From positions 1 through 48,314 of the forward strand of contig JAEWLQ010000055.1 in NCBI GenBank assembly GCA_023457495.1: DNA of 48,314 nt, written 5' to 3'. Source of the stretch: Pseudomonadota bacterium (GTDB lineage Bacteria; Pseudomonadota; Gammaproteobacteria; Steroidobacterales; Steroidobacteraceae). The notes beneath the pieces are model-generated. The model was not told the DNA's origin. It saw only the letters and a program-made list of their open reading frames with translations, and did no database searches. The position numbers were made by a program, and so were the translations under genes. Positions within the stretch are counted from its first letter, which is position 1; the number at the start of each line of letters is the position of its first letter. Below are positions 17,472-25,568 of the stretch, one piece after another.

Positions 17472-18893
17472 TTACAGCGACCAGCCCCCGCCCAGCGATT
17501 TGTAGACCGCAATCAGGCTGGTGGCGGCCTCCGTGCGGCTGCGGGCCAGGCGATCCTCGGTTTCGAGCAGGGTGCGCTCGGCATCGAGGACCTGAAGGAA
17601 GTCGCTGGCGCCGTTTTCATAACGCACGCGGGCGAGGTCGGCCGCGGTGTTGCTGGACTGCACGGCCTGCTCGTCGTGGATCAGGCGGTCGCGCGCGCGG
17701 GCGTGGGTGACCAGGGAATTCTCGGTCTCCTCGAGGGCCTGCAGGACGGTCTGCTCGTAGCGCAGCAGCGCGCCTTCGTTGCGGGCGCGGGCGGCGCCGA
17801 TGCGCGCCTGCACGTGGCCGAGATCGAAGATGGCCCAGGAGATGCCGGGTGCGAGCACGTAGGCGTCGGTGCCGCGGTCGCCGAGGGCTCCTGAGGAGCC
17901 GGCGACGTAACCCGCGCTGCCCGTGAACGTGACGCGCGGGAAGAGATCCGCGACGGCCACGCCCACGCGGGCGGTGGCGCCCGCGAGCTCGCGTTCGGCG
18001 ATGCGGATGTCGGGCCGGCGTCGCAGCAGTCCGGCCGGATCGCCCACGGGCACGATGCCCGGCAGCGGCGGCAGGTCCTGCGCGGGCGCGAGCTGCGCGC
18101 GCAACGCGCCGGGCTCGCGCCCGATGAGCACGGACATACGATGGATCGCGCGCGCCACCGCCGCTTCGAGCGGTCCGATGGTGCCGAGCGTGCCGGAGAG
18201 CTGCGCCTGCGCGCGCGCCGTATCGAACTCCGTGCCGCCGCCGGCGTCGAGCCGCGCCTGCGCGAGATCGAGCGTCGCCTTCTGGTTCACCACGTTGCGG
18301 CGTGCGACGTCGAGCTGCTGCTGGAAACCGCGCAGCTCGAAATACGTGCGCGTGACTTCGGCCGTGACGGTCACGAGTAGGTCGCGCCGCGCGGCCTCGA
18401 TCGCGCCAAGATCCGCGCTGCTCGCCTCCAGCCCACGCCGCACCCCACCAAAGAAGTCGAGCTCCCAGAACGCGTCGAACCCCGCGTCGTAAGCCTCCGA
18501 GTTGCGATCGGTGCCTGGCACGGGAAATCCGGGAGAAGCGGTGGAGAGGCGGGTCTTGGTGTAGCCGCCGGTGGCGTTGATGCTGGGGGCGAGGTCGAAG
18601 GCGGCCTCGCGGCGCAACGCGCGTGCTTCGTTGACGCGAGTCAGCGCGATGCGCAGGTCGTAGTTCGATGCGCGCGCTTCTGCCACCAGTGCATCGAGCG
18701 CCGGATCGCCGAACGTGCGCCAGAACTGTTCGACGTTTTCCTGCGTGGAGAACGTGGTGTTCTCGACGCCGTCGAACTTCTCCGCGGCTTTCGTTTCGGG
18801 AGCGTGGTAGTTGGGACCCACCGCGCACGCCGCCAGGACGGCGGCGGCGAGGGGGGCTGACAACAAGCGGGCGACCTTGAGCTTCATCATCAT
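17472..18893 (-). CDS. NodT/OprM-type outer-membrane efflux lipoprotein
   Basis: 473 residues. Lipoprotein signal ending VLAAC (Cys23) followed by AVGPNYHAP, the standard start of the NodT/OprM outer-membrane factor family. Two TolC-type repeats are visible by their long helices (LALTRVNEARALRREA; DLARVRYENGASDFLQVLDA). The protein forms the outer-membrane channel of a tripartite pump. Three ATG codons in a row begin at 18893, with GAGG just upstream. No RND pump or membrane-fusion gene lies next to it; instead it leads a histidine kinase/regulator pair nine bases downstream, so it probably pairs with a pump encoded elsewhere. An in-frame extension to 19106 looks non-coding. Confidence 0.88.
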   Translation of the reverse strand: MMMKLKVARLLSAPLAAAVLAACAVGPNYHAPETKAAEKFDGVENTTFSTQENVEQFWRTFGDPALDALVAEARASNYDLRIALTRVNEARALRREAAFDLAPSINATGGYTKTRLSTASPGFPVPGTDRNSEAYDAGFDAFWELDFFGGVRRGLEASSADLGAIEAARRDLLVTVTAEVTRTYFELRGFQQQLDVARRNVVNQKATLDLAQARLDAGGGTEFDTARAQAQLSGTLGTIGPLEAAVARAIHRMSVLIGREPGALRAQLAPAQDLPPLPGIVPVGDPAGLLRRRPDIRIAERELAGATARVGVAVADLFPRVTFTGSAGYVAGSSGALGDRGTDAYVLAPGISWAIFDLGHVQARIGAARARNEGALLRYEQTVLQALEETENSLVTHARARDRLIHDEQAVQSSNTAADLARVRYENGASDFLQVLDAERTLLETEDRLARSRTEAATSLIAVYKSLGGGWSL

Positions 18894-19151
18894 CGAACCT
18901 CGACTGGGGCGGGCAACGCCGACATCCGCGGCGGCGTCGCGCGTTTCAAGCGGAATAACGTCGTCATCCCGCGAACGGAACGGCGCAATCGCCTGCGCCA
19001 CCACACGGTGAGTACGGCCAGATCGGTTGAAGTCATCGACATACGTGGAATCCAGATTCACGGACTTGTGAGGCACATGGTGTGCTCCGGCGCGTCCGGT
19101 GGACATTCACCGGGCGGGACAAAGGCCGGGTCTCGTAAGCGTGGGGAGCGG

Positions 19152-19193
19152 CTATCCCTTTCGGGATAGAACGCGGATGGGGTCGGAAACCCC
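19152..19193 (-). terminator. Two hairpins after the arginase-like gene
   Basis: Stem CTATCCC/GGGATAG (19152-19158 with 19163-19169, TTTC loop) and stem GGGGT/ACCCC (19179-19183 with 19189-19193) lie right after the - strand arginase-like gene. They probably end its transcript. The rest of 18894-19151 holds no gene I can support and should contain the promoter of the efflux operon. Confidence 0.5.
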
Positions 19194-20029
19194 TAGGCCG
19201 GGCGCCTTTCGGCCTGGTTCGCGAATAGCGGATTCAATGCTTCGAGCAGCGGCTTCGCGGAAGCCGGGTGATCCTCGGACCACTCGGATTCGAATTCCGC
19301 GATCTCGACGCCGATGACCTCGTGCTCGGCGACCACTTCGGCAATGTCCCGCAGTGTCTCGAGAGACAGGGCGCCGGGCGCGCGGTCTTCGGCATGCTCG
19401 CCGGGCAGGGCGGCTTCTTTCACATCGCAGTCGATGTGGACGTAGACGGGGCGGCGCGCGATCGCCGCACGCAGCCGCGCCGGCAGCTCCGGCCCGATGC
19501 TCACGTGACTCAGGCGCCCATCGTCGACGAGCTTCTGCTCGTGCGGCTCGAGGTCGCGCGCGCCGACCAGGACGACGTTGAACAGCGAAAGCCCGCTGCC
19601 GAGCCCGCTGTCCCACATGCCTGCGGCGCCGGTGAGCACCATTCCGCCGAGATTGGGCTGCGGACGCGAATCGGGCGTGGTCTGATCGCCATGCGCATCC
19701 AGCCAGAGGATGCAGGCGTCCGGGCGTCGCTTGGCGATCACCGGGATCGTCGCGAGCCCGGCCGCGCAACGGCCCATGGTCGTGATGACGGCCTGGTTCT
19801 TCGCCATGACCTGGTCGAAGACCGAAGCCAGCGTGCGCAGGTCGCCCCGTGCAATCGCGAGCTCGCGGTCCCACGGCAGCCGCTGCGGGTCGTGCGGCGT
19901 GCCGACATAGGTAGGCGTCAGGTTGAGCTTGCCGGAGAGCGCGTTGCCCACCAGCTGAGCCCCGACGAGAGCGCGGACGTTTCGGTCACCCGCGCAACCA
20001 CGATAAACGATGAGATTTGGCGATTTCAC
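19193..20029 (-). CDS. Arginase-fold (ureohydrolase superfamily) protein with altered metal site
   Basis: 278 residues with the arginase/agmatinase Rossmann-like fold. The metal motif DAHGD is intact (Asp111, His113, Asp115) and HIDCDV supplies Asp200 and Asp202. However the first motif, normally GGDHS with a metal-binding His, reads MGRCAAG (85-91), and the DP after the third motif is absent. A binuclear Mn centre as in arginase is therefore doubtful; one metal may remain. The start is a GTG at 20029 with no clear ribosome site. It stands alone between hairpins. It may act on a guanidino- or formimino-compound, or be a non-enzymatic relative; no substrate can be given. Confidence 0.75.
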   Translation of the reverse strand: MKSPNLIVYRGCAGDRNVRALVGAQLVGNALSGKLNLTPTYVGTPHDPQRLPWDRELAIARGDLRTLASVFDQVMAKNQAVITTMGRCAAGLATIPVIAKRRPDACILWLDAHGDQTTPDSRPQPNLGGMVLTGAAGMWDSGLGSGLSLFNVVLVGARDLEPHEQKLVDDGRLSHVSIGPELPARLRAAIARRPVYVHIDCDVKEAALPGEHAEDRAPGALSLETLRDIAEVVAEHEVIGVEIAEFESEWSEDHPASAKPLLEALNPLFANQAERRPA

Positions 20030-20089
20030 AGCTTGAATCGAGCATGAAACCGGAAGTGCATGAAGTCCATGCGACTTTTGTTTTATAGA

Positions 20090-20122
20090 CCGGAAGGGCC
20101 GGCTCTTGCCAAGCCCTTCCGG
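20090..20122 (-). terminator. Hairpin downstream of the haloperoxidase-like gene
   Basis: Ten-base inverted repeat CCGGAAGGGC / GCCCTTCCGG with a 13-base loop, 17 bases after the - strand stop at 20139. On the - strand it is followed by an A/T-rich stretch rather than a clean T run, so termination is likely but not certain. Confidence 0.55.
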
Positions 20123-20138
20123 ACAAGTCCGCTCGAGA

Positions 20139-21413
20139 TCAGTTGCGCTTCGGCCGCGCGTAATTCGCGAAGACGTACGCGGCGACCTTCGGACATACCT
20201 CCTGGCTCGCGGTGGTGTCGAAGTGGAAGTGGATGCCGCCGTACTCGCGGCTAACAGCCTGCGCTTCGCCGAGCTGCCAGAAACCGGGGTACGACATGGC
20301 GACGTCCGTGTTGCCGTTGATGCCGGTCCAGCGCGCCGTCACCGGGATGTCGTTGGTGCCGAAGAACAGCGCGAGCGAGCGCGCGACGCCGGAACCGATG
20401 CAGGCCATGTTGCCCGCGTACGAGGGATACGGCGGTGTAGTTAGGAGCGGCATCCAGCTCGGGTCGGCGGTGGTCGCGGGATTCATGTCTTCGTCGGCCT
20501 TCTGGATCGCGCTCACCGGGCGCCACAGCTGGTACACGAACTTGCTGGCCTGCGCCGTCTGCACGCTGTCGTGCATGGTCGCGTTCACGAGCGCGAACAG
20601 GCGCGCGGTCCCGATGAGATCGAGCTTCTTCGCGCGCGCGGTGTCGCGCGCAACGTTGTTCCAGATCGCCGACCACTGCTGGCGGTAGTTGACCGAGGCC
20701 CAGGCGCGCGCGAGCTGCGTCTGCTCGGCGGTGCGCACCGTGCTGTTCACGCCACCGATCGCCATGATGTCGTTGACCGCATCCGCGTACTCCTGGGAAT
20801 CGAGCTCGGGCGGTCGGCGCGGCAGGTAGTAATAGGGCGTCGGCAAGCCGAAGGGCTGGACGTCACCAGCCTGCACGAAGGCCGCGGTCGGGAAGTTCGG
20901 TGGCGTCGGGCGCCACACGCCGGGCAGTGGCGGCGGCGTGAACGACTGCGGCGTCGCCCAGCCGTCATTCGCGCGCCAGTCGAGGATCTTCTTCGCGACC
21001 TCCTTGCCGACCTGTGAACCGAGTTGCGCGCGCCCCGGGTTGATTGCCGCGAGGCGCGTCGCGAGGGCGCTGTCGAAGCCCGCCTGACCGGCGGGTAGCA
21101 GCGCGACCAGCACGTCGTGCGCGGCCTGCGCGGCGGCGGCTTCCGACGAGGCCGGGCGCCGCGCGGACACCTGCGTGCGATACGGCGTGTATCCGCCCTC
21201 GATGGAGTTGACCGCATCGAACATCGCGATGTGCATCATCGCGTAATAGCGCGGCAGGGTGGGGCCGGCCGAATTGGGGACGGTGTTTTCGAGCAGGGTA
21301 TTCCATTCGACGATGACTTCGGGGTCGCCACCCGGCATGCGAGAGCCGCCCGCCTGCGCCGCCGGCAGGGCGGCCGCGGCGGCAAGGATGAGCAATGACA
21401 CTGACCTGAACAT
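20139..21413 (-). CDS. Exported vanadium-haloperoxidase/PAP2-like protein lacking the PSGH histidine
   Basis: 424 residues. Signal peptide 1-21 (ending AAQA). The body is the helical PAP2/haloperoxidase fold. Motif 1, KX6RP, is intact (KFVYQLWRP, Arg298). Motif 3, SRX5HX3D, is intact (Ser388, Arg389, His395, Asp399 in SREYGGIHFHFD), and includes the His that holds vanadate or phosphate. Motif 2, normally PSGH, reads PSYAGNMA, with Asn335 at the position of the acid/base His. The start ATG at 21413 has AGGAG eight bases upstream; an in-frame extension to 21554 looks non-coding. It is divergent from the MNIO gene at 21579. Activity is uncertain because of the motif 2 change. Confidence 0.82.
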   Translation of the reverse strand: MFRSVSLLILAAAAALPAAQAGGSRMPGGDPEVIVEWNTLLENTVPNSAGPTLPRYYAMMHIAMFDAVNSIEGGYTPYRTQVSARRPASSEAAAAQAAHDVLVALLPAGQAGFDSALATRLAAINPGRAQLGSQVGKEVAKKILDWRANDGWATPQSFTPPPLPGVWRPTPPNFPTAAFVQAGDVQPFGLPTPYYYLPRRPPELDSQEYADAVNDIMAIGGVNSTVRTAEQTQLARAWASVNYRQQWSAIWNNVARDTARAKKLDLIGTARLFALVNATMHDSVQTAQASKFVYQLWRPVSAIQKADEDMNPATTADPSWMPLLTTPPYPSYAGNMACIGSGVARSLALFFGTNDIPVTARWTGINGNTDVAMSYPGFWQLGEAQAVSREYGGIHFHFDTTASQEVCPKVAAYVFANYARPKRN

Positions 21414-21578
21414 GAAATGACTCCTGGTTGATGTTTGGGCGCTCGAAGAATGGGCGGCGCCCGTGGAATTGGGCGTGGGAGTCGGCGTGGAATTGCGCCT
21501 GAGGAACTGATTCACAGTTCGCGCGTTTGGCGGCGGTGTCCCGCACTCGGCCAAAGTAGTTTGCCGCTAGCGTGCGCG

Positions 21579-22442
21579 ATGGACAAAAACTGCGGCATCG
21601 GGTTGCTGTACAACCCCGCGGTGTCGCAATTCCTGCGCGCGCACCTGTCGGCGGTCGACTTCGTCGAAGTCGCCTCCGACCAGTTCTGGATCGACCATGG
21701 CCCGCTGGCATCGCGGCGCTTCGAATTCCTCGAGTCCTTCACGGACGAGCTGGACTGGCTCGCGCCGCGCTGCGCGCTGGTGGCGCACGGCACCGGATGC
21801 CTCGCGGTGGCTTCGGCGAGCGCACTCGACGAGGGTTATCTCGCGCACCTACAAGGGTGGCTGGCGCGTTACCCGTTCGGATGGCACAGCGATAAACTTT
21901 CGTATGCGGCGCCGGCCATTCCGGCGCCGCTGCCGCTGGACCACGAGGTGCTGGAACTGGTTACGCACCGGGCGCGGAGGATTCGCGGCCTCGCCGATAT
22001 CCCGTTCCTGCTCGAGAACCCGACGTACTACGTGCGGCTCGTGGAGCAGGAGCTGGAGGAACCGGCCTTTCTCAATGCGCTGGTCCGTGGCGATGGCTGT
22101 GGTCTGCTACTGGACTTGCACAACCTGTATGCCAATTCGCGCAATTTCAGGTTCAGCCCCTTCGAGTTCATCGCCGCGCTCGACATGGATGGCGTGACCG
22201 AGCTGCACATCGCGGGCGGCGCACTGTTCTCGGGCATGTACACCGATTCGCACGCCGGCGCCTGTCATCCGATGGTGTGGGAGCTGCTCGACCATGTCGT
22301 GCCGCGGGCACCCAATCTGCGTGGAGTCACGTTCGAGTTCAATGAAGCGTATTTCCCTTTCCTGGGTGAGGAGGGTGTGCTGCGCGAGCTGGCACAGGCA
22401 CGCGAGATCGTGCGCCGGCATGCGGTCGTGGGGGTCACATGA
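21579..22442 (+). CDS. DUF692/MNIO family enzyme (multinuclear non-haem iron oxidase)
   Basis: 287 residues spanning a DUF692 TIM barrel. Motifs in family order: GIGLLYNP (6-13), Glu30 in DFVEVASDQFW, His70 in VAHGTG, His103 in WHSDKLSY, Glu146/Asn147 in FLLENPTYY, Asp179 and His181 in LLLDLHNLYANS, His210 in LHIAGG, Asp223/His225/His230 in TDSHAGACHP, and Glu253 in TFEFNE. These match by pattern the iron-ligand positions of MbnB/TglH/BufB-type enzymes, which oxidise cysteine or other residues of ribosomal peptides. It starts at ATG 21579 without a clear ribosome site, and overlaps its partner gene by four bases (ATGA). No precursor peptide is evident nearby. Confidence 0.82.
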   Translation: MDKNCGIGLLYNPAVSQFLRAHLSAVDFVEVASDQFWIDHGPLASRRFEFLESFTDELDWLAPRCALVAHGTGCLAVASASALDEGYLAHLQGWLARYPFGWHSDKLSYAAPAIPAPLPLDHEVLELVTHRARRIRGLADIPFLLENPTYYVRLVEQELEEPAFLNALVRGDGCGLLLDLHNLYANSRNFRFSPFEFIAALDMDGVTELHIAGGALFSGMYTDSHAGACHPMVWELLDHVVPRAPNLRGVTFEFNEAYFPFLGEEGVLRELAQAREIVRRHAVVGVT

Positions 22443-23206
22443 GCCTCGCGGAATTCCAGCTCGCGATGATGGACATGATCGCCTCGCCCGAGCGTTGCCT
22501 GGATGCCCGCTGGGATCCGGTAGGCGCGCTGGCGCGGTACGACCTCACGGCGCGCGAACGCCGGCGGCTGATTGATGCGGTGCGGCAGAAGGGCATGTCC
22601 ACGAACTGCGCGCTGTACCGTTCGCACCGGGTGACACCTATCTATACGTCACTGCACCTGTCCTGCCTGGCGCTGGCGAACCGACTCGAAGCCGAGCTCG
22701 AGGACTATTGGAAGAGCGAGGAATCTTCGGACCGCGGGCTCCGGCTCGAGATCGAGCGCTTCGCCCGCTTCCTGAAGCGGCGGGTGGCCAGCGGAGCGCT
22801 GCCCATCGACTGCCTGCCGGAGCTGCTCGATTTCGAGCTGGCATCGCACGAGTTGCGACATCTGCCGCGCCGGCGGCTGCTCGCGGAAACGGCGGGATCG
22901 AGTCCGCGTGCGCCCGGGGACCCGCACCACCTCCATCCGCTGGTGCGGGTCGCGCGTTTCTCCAGCGACACGCGCTCGCTCTTCGCGGCGATCGCGCATG
23001 GCGATGCGAGCGATACCCTGCCGCGACAGGAGACGTTCGTACTGATCAGCGTCCTGCAGGATCCCGCGCCGCAGGTGTTGCCGGCGGAGCGCGAGCTGGG
23101 CGCGATCCTCTGGGAGCTGCAGCAGTCCGGCGCCTTCCGCGGCAGCGACGCGCAGTTCGCGTCGCTGGCGCAGCGGGGCCTGATCGTTTCCGTCAGTCGA
23201 TCATGA
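22439..23206 (+). CDS. Putative MNIO partner protein
   Basis: 255 residues, soluble. The N-terminus (LAEFQLAMMDMIASPERCL, then STNCALYRSHRVTPIYTSL) is a helical region reminiscent of partner proteins (DUF2063/HvfC-BufC/TglI style) encoded right after DUF692 enzymes, which bind the precursor leader. The C-terminal half (about 140-255) is an alpha/beta region (PLVRVARFSSDTRSLFAAI, then RQETFVLISVLQDPAPQV) resembling the winged-helix-like part of such partners. The assignment relies mainly on the four-base overlap with the MNIO gene; I would not make it from sequence alone. It converges on and overlaps the DUF1428 gene by 14 bases. Confidence 0.62.
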   Translation: MSLAEFQLAMMDMIASPERCLDARWDPVGALARYDLTARERRRLIDAVRQKGMSTNCALYRSHRVTPIYTSLHLSCLALANRLEAELEDYWKSEESSDRGLRLEIERFARFLKRRVASGALPIDCLPELLDFELASHELRHLPRRRLLAETAGSSPRAPGDPHHLHPLVRVARFSSDTRSLFAAIAHGDASDTLPRQETFVLISVLQDPAPQVLPAERELGAILWELQQSGAFRGSDAQFASLAQRGLIVSVSRS

Positions 23207-23906
23207 TGGGCGCGAAACCCCCGTACACGAGCCGCTGTCCATCGAACGGCATCTCGAGGTTCTTCATGCGCGGATCCGCCATGGCTTTTTCCCAGCCGCG
23301 GTCGCGAACTTCCTTGGAAGGCCATTCGATCCACGAGTACACCACGGTCTCGTCACCGCGCGCCTTCACCGCGCCCTTGTAGTCGGTCAGCTTGCCGTCG
23401 GGCACGTCATCACCCCACGCGTCGACCACGCGCGTGGCGCCGTATTCCTTCAGCACCTGGGCGTGCGTCGCTGCCATCTTGAGATACGCGTCCTTGTTGC
23501 CGGAGGGCACCGGGATCAGACATCCATCGATATAGCCGGCCTTCGTGGTACGCCCCTCGTCACTGAGGGGAGCGAATCCGCCCCAGATCATTCGCTTCCC
23601 GTCGAAGGGCATGTGGTCCATGTAGTCCTTCATCGCCGGGTCTTTCATCATCTTGTCGTTCGCGCGGTCGCGGGTCGCCTTGTCCGGATATTCGATCCAC
23701 GAAAAGATCACGTCCTCGTCGGGCTGCGCTTTCACGGCGACCTTGAAATCCGTCACCTTGCCCTCGGGCACGTCGTCACCCCAGGTTTCGACCATGCGCG
23801 TCGCGCCCATTCCTTTGAACATCGGCGCGGAGTGTTCCGCCTGCTTGAGATATTCGGCTTTGTTGGCGCGCGGCACCGCCGCAACGAATCCTTCGATGTA
23901 GGCCAT
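23193..23906 (-). CDS. Tandem DUF1428 protein
   Basis: 237 residues holding two DUF1428 domains (about 1-116 and 122-237). Both halves share the same marks: YIEGFVAAVP / YIDGCLIPVP at the start, TWGDDVPEGKVTD / AWGDDVPDGKLTD, FSWIEYPDK / YSWIEWPSK, and MPFDGKRMIWGGF / MPFDGQRLVYGGF. DUF1428 domains form a small dimeric alpha/beta barrel and usually occur singly, so this is a fused internal dimer. GGAGGAG precedes the ATG at 23906. Function unknown. The 169 bases before it also serve the divergent aspartase operon. Confidence 0.92.
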   Translation of the reverse strand: MAYIEGFVAAVPRANKAEYLKQAEHSAPMFKGMGATRMVETWGDDVPEGKVTDFKVAVKAQPDEDVIFSWIEYPDKATRDRANDKMMKDPAMKDYMDHMPFDGKRMIWGGFAPLSDEGRTTKAGYIDGCLIPVPSGNKDAYLKMAATHAQVLKEYGATRVVDAWGDDVPDGKLTDYKGAVKARGDETVVYSWIEWPSKEVRDRGWEKAMADPRMKNLEMPFDGQRLVYGGFAPIMID

Positions 23907-24075
23907 GGGTTTCTCCTCCGTTCATGCGTGTGGGGGTGTGATGCCGCGGGTCCGGCGCCGTTCCATGCGCGTAGGACGATCCTGAGGTCGGGCCGCGATT
24001 ACTGCCTCTTTGGGCAGTTGTGGCGGGCGACGCCCGCGCGCCCAATTGCGGCGAATCGGTGCCGGAGAAATCGTC

Positions 24076-25557
24076 ATGTCGCGTGCCAGGTTGATCTCTG
24101 CTGCCTTGCTGACGGCTGTCCTGTCGGCTCACGCGGCGGACAAGGGAACGGCCACCCGGACCGAGCACGACCTGCTCGGCGAAAAGCAGGTGCCGGCCGC
24201 GGCGTATTACGGTGTGCAGACCGCACGTGCGCTCGAGAACTTCCAGTTCTCGAACGTCAACATGAACACCTATCCGGAGTTCGTCGATGGCTTCGTCATC
24301 GTAAAGCTCGCCGCCGCGCGCGCCAACACGAAGGTGGGCGCGATGAAACCCGATCGGCTCGCGGCGATCGAGAAGGCCTACACCGCCATCCGCGGCGGCA
24401 AGTATCGCGACCAGTTCCTGGTGGACTTGTACCAGGGCGGCGCCGGCACGTCGGCCAACATGAACGCCAACGAGGTGATGGCCAACGTCGGCCTCGAGCT
24501 CTCCGGCCACAAGAAAGGCGAGTACCAGCACCTCGAGCCGCACGACGATCTGAACATGTCGCAGTCGACGAATGATTCGTATCCGACGGCGATCAAGGTC
24601 GCGCTGATCCTGCGCAACGACAAGCTGATCGCGGAGATGCAGCGGTTGGCCGCGGCGTTCCGCGCGAAGGGTAATCAGTATCTCGAGATTCCGAAGATGG
24701 GCCGCACCGAGATGCAGGATGCGGTGCCGATGACGGTGGGGCAGGAATTCCACGCGTTCGCCGCTGGCATCGAGGGCGAGATCCAGTACCTGAAGGACGC
24801 GGAGAAGGGCCTGTACTCGCAGAACATGGGTGCGACGGCGATCGGCACGGGCATCAACGTGCCAAAGGGTTACACCGAAGCGGTGGCCGTCGAGCTCGCG
24901 AAGATCACCGGCAAGCCGATCGTTGTGGCGCCCGACCTGATCGCCGCCACCTGGGATCAACAATCATTCGTGGCGTATTCGGCCGCGTTGAAGAGCCTGG
25001 CGATCAAACTATCGAAGATCTCGGGCGACCTGATCCTGCTCGGTTCGGGACCGCGGGCCGGGCTCGCGGAGATCGACCTGCCGCCGATTCAACCCGGCTC
25101 CTCGATCATGCCGGGAAAGGTCAATCCGGTGGTGCCGGAGGTCATGAACGTCATCGCGTTTCGCGTGATGGGCAATGACGCCGCCGTCGGCGTCGCCTCG
25201 CACAGCGGGCAGCTGCAGCTCAACGCGTACGAGCCGCTCAGCGGTATGGCGATGATGGAATCCCAGGACCTGCTGCAGAAAGGCGGCGCGACATTGCGCA
25301 CGAAGTGCATCGACGGCATCACGGTCAACGAGAAGGTGCTGGCCAACTACCTCGAGACCACCGTCGGCATCGTGACCGCGCTCAATCCCGTGATCGGTTA
25401 TGAAAAAGCCTCGGAGCTCGCGAACGAGGCGTACCGGACCGACAAGGGGCTGCTGCAGATCATTCGCGAGAAGAAGATCCTGACCGAGGAGCAGATCAAG
25501 GACCTGCTCGACCCGGTCAAGCTCGCCAATCTCGACAAGAGCAAGTACCCGAAATAG
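24076..25557 (+). CDS. aspA: Aspartate ammonia-lyase with signal peptide
   Basis: 493 residues of the aspartase/fumarase superfamily. Conserved blocks: GAGTSANMNANEVMAN, STNDSYPTA and the flexible catalytic SS loop GSSIMPGKVNPV (341-352). It converts aspartate to fumarate and ammonia. Unusually the protein starts MSRARLISAALLTAVLSAHA, a clear Sec signal with cleavage after residue 20, while normal aspartases are cytoplasmic. The ATG at 24076 has GGAG nine bases upstream and the signal lies inside the same frame. An asparaginase with its own signal peptide starts 11 bases after the stop, which makes an export-side pathway likely. Fumarase or argininosuccinate lyase are less likely because of the overall match and the asparaginase neighbour. 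Confidence 0.88.
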   Translation: MSRARLISAALLTAVLSAHAADKGTATRTEHDLLGEKQVPAAAYYGVQTARALENFQFSNVNMNTYPEFVDGFVIVKLAAARANTKVGAMKPDRLAAIEKAYTAIRGGKYRDQFLVDLYQGGAGTSANMNANEVMANVGLELSGHKKGEYQHLEPHDDLNMSQSTNDSYPTAIKVALILRNDKLIAEMQRLAAAFRAKGNQYLEIPKMGRTEMQDAVPMTVGQEFHAFAAGIEGEIQYLKDAEKGLYSQNMGATAIGTGINVPKGYTEAVAVELAKITGKPIVVAPDLIAATWDQQSFVAYSAALKSLAIKLSKISGDLILLGSGPRAGLAEIDLPPIQPGSSIMPGKVNPVVPEVMNVIAFRVMGNDAAVGVASHSGQLQLNAYEPLSGMAMMESQDLLQKGGATLRTKCIDGITVNEKVLANYLETTVGIVTALNPVIGYEKASELANEAYRTDKGLLQIIREKKILTEEQIKDLLDPVKLANLDKSKYPK

Positions 25558-25568
25558 GAGTGGGTGCC

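Noticed and set aside
18894..19106. N-terminal extension of the efflux lipoprotein
   Set aside because: It would put 71 polar residues before a clear lipoprotein signal; the ATG run at 18893 has a ribosome site.
21431..21502. A 23-residue Trp-rich ORF with a penultimate Cys upstream of the MNIO gene
   Set aside because: It looks like a possible precursor, but it has no ribosome site, lies in the divergent promoter region and uses a local near-repeat in the DNA; chance is the simplest explanation.
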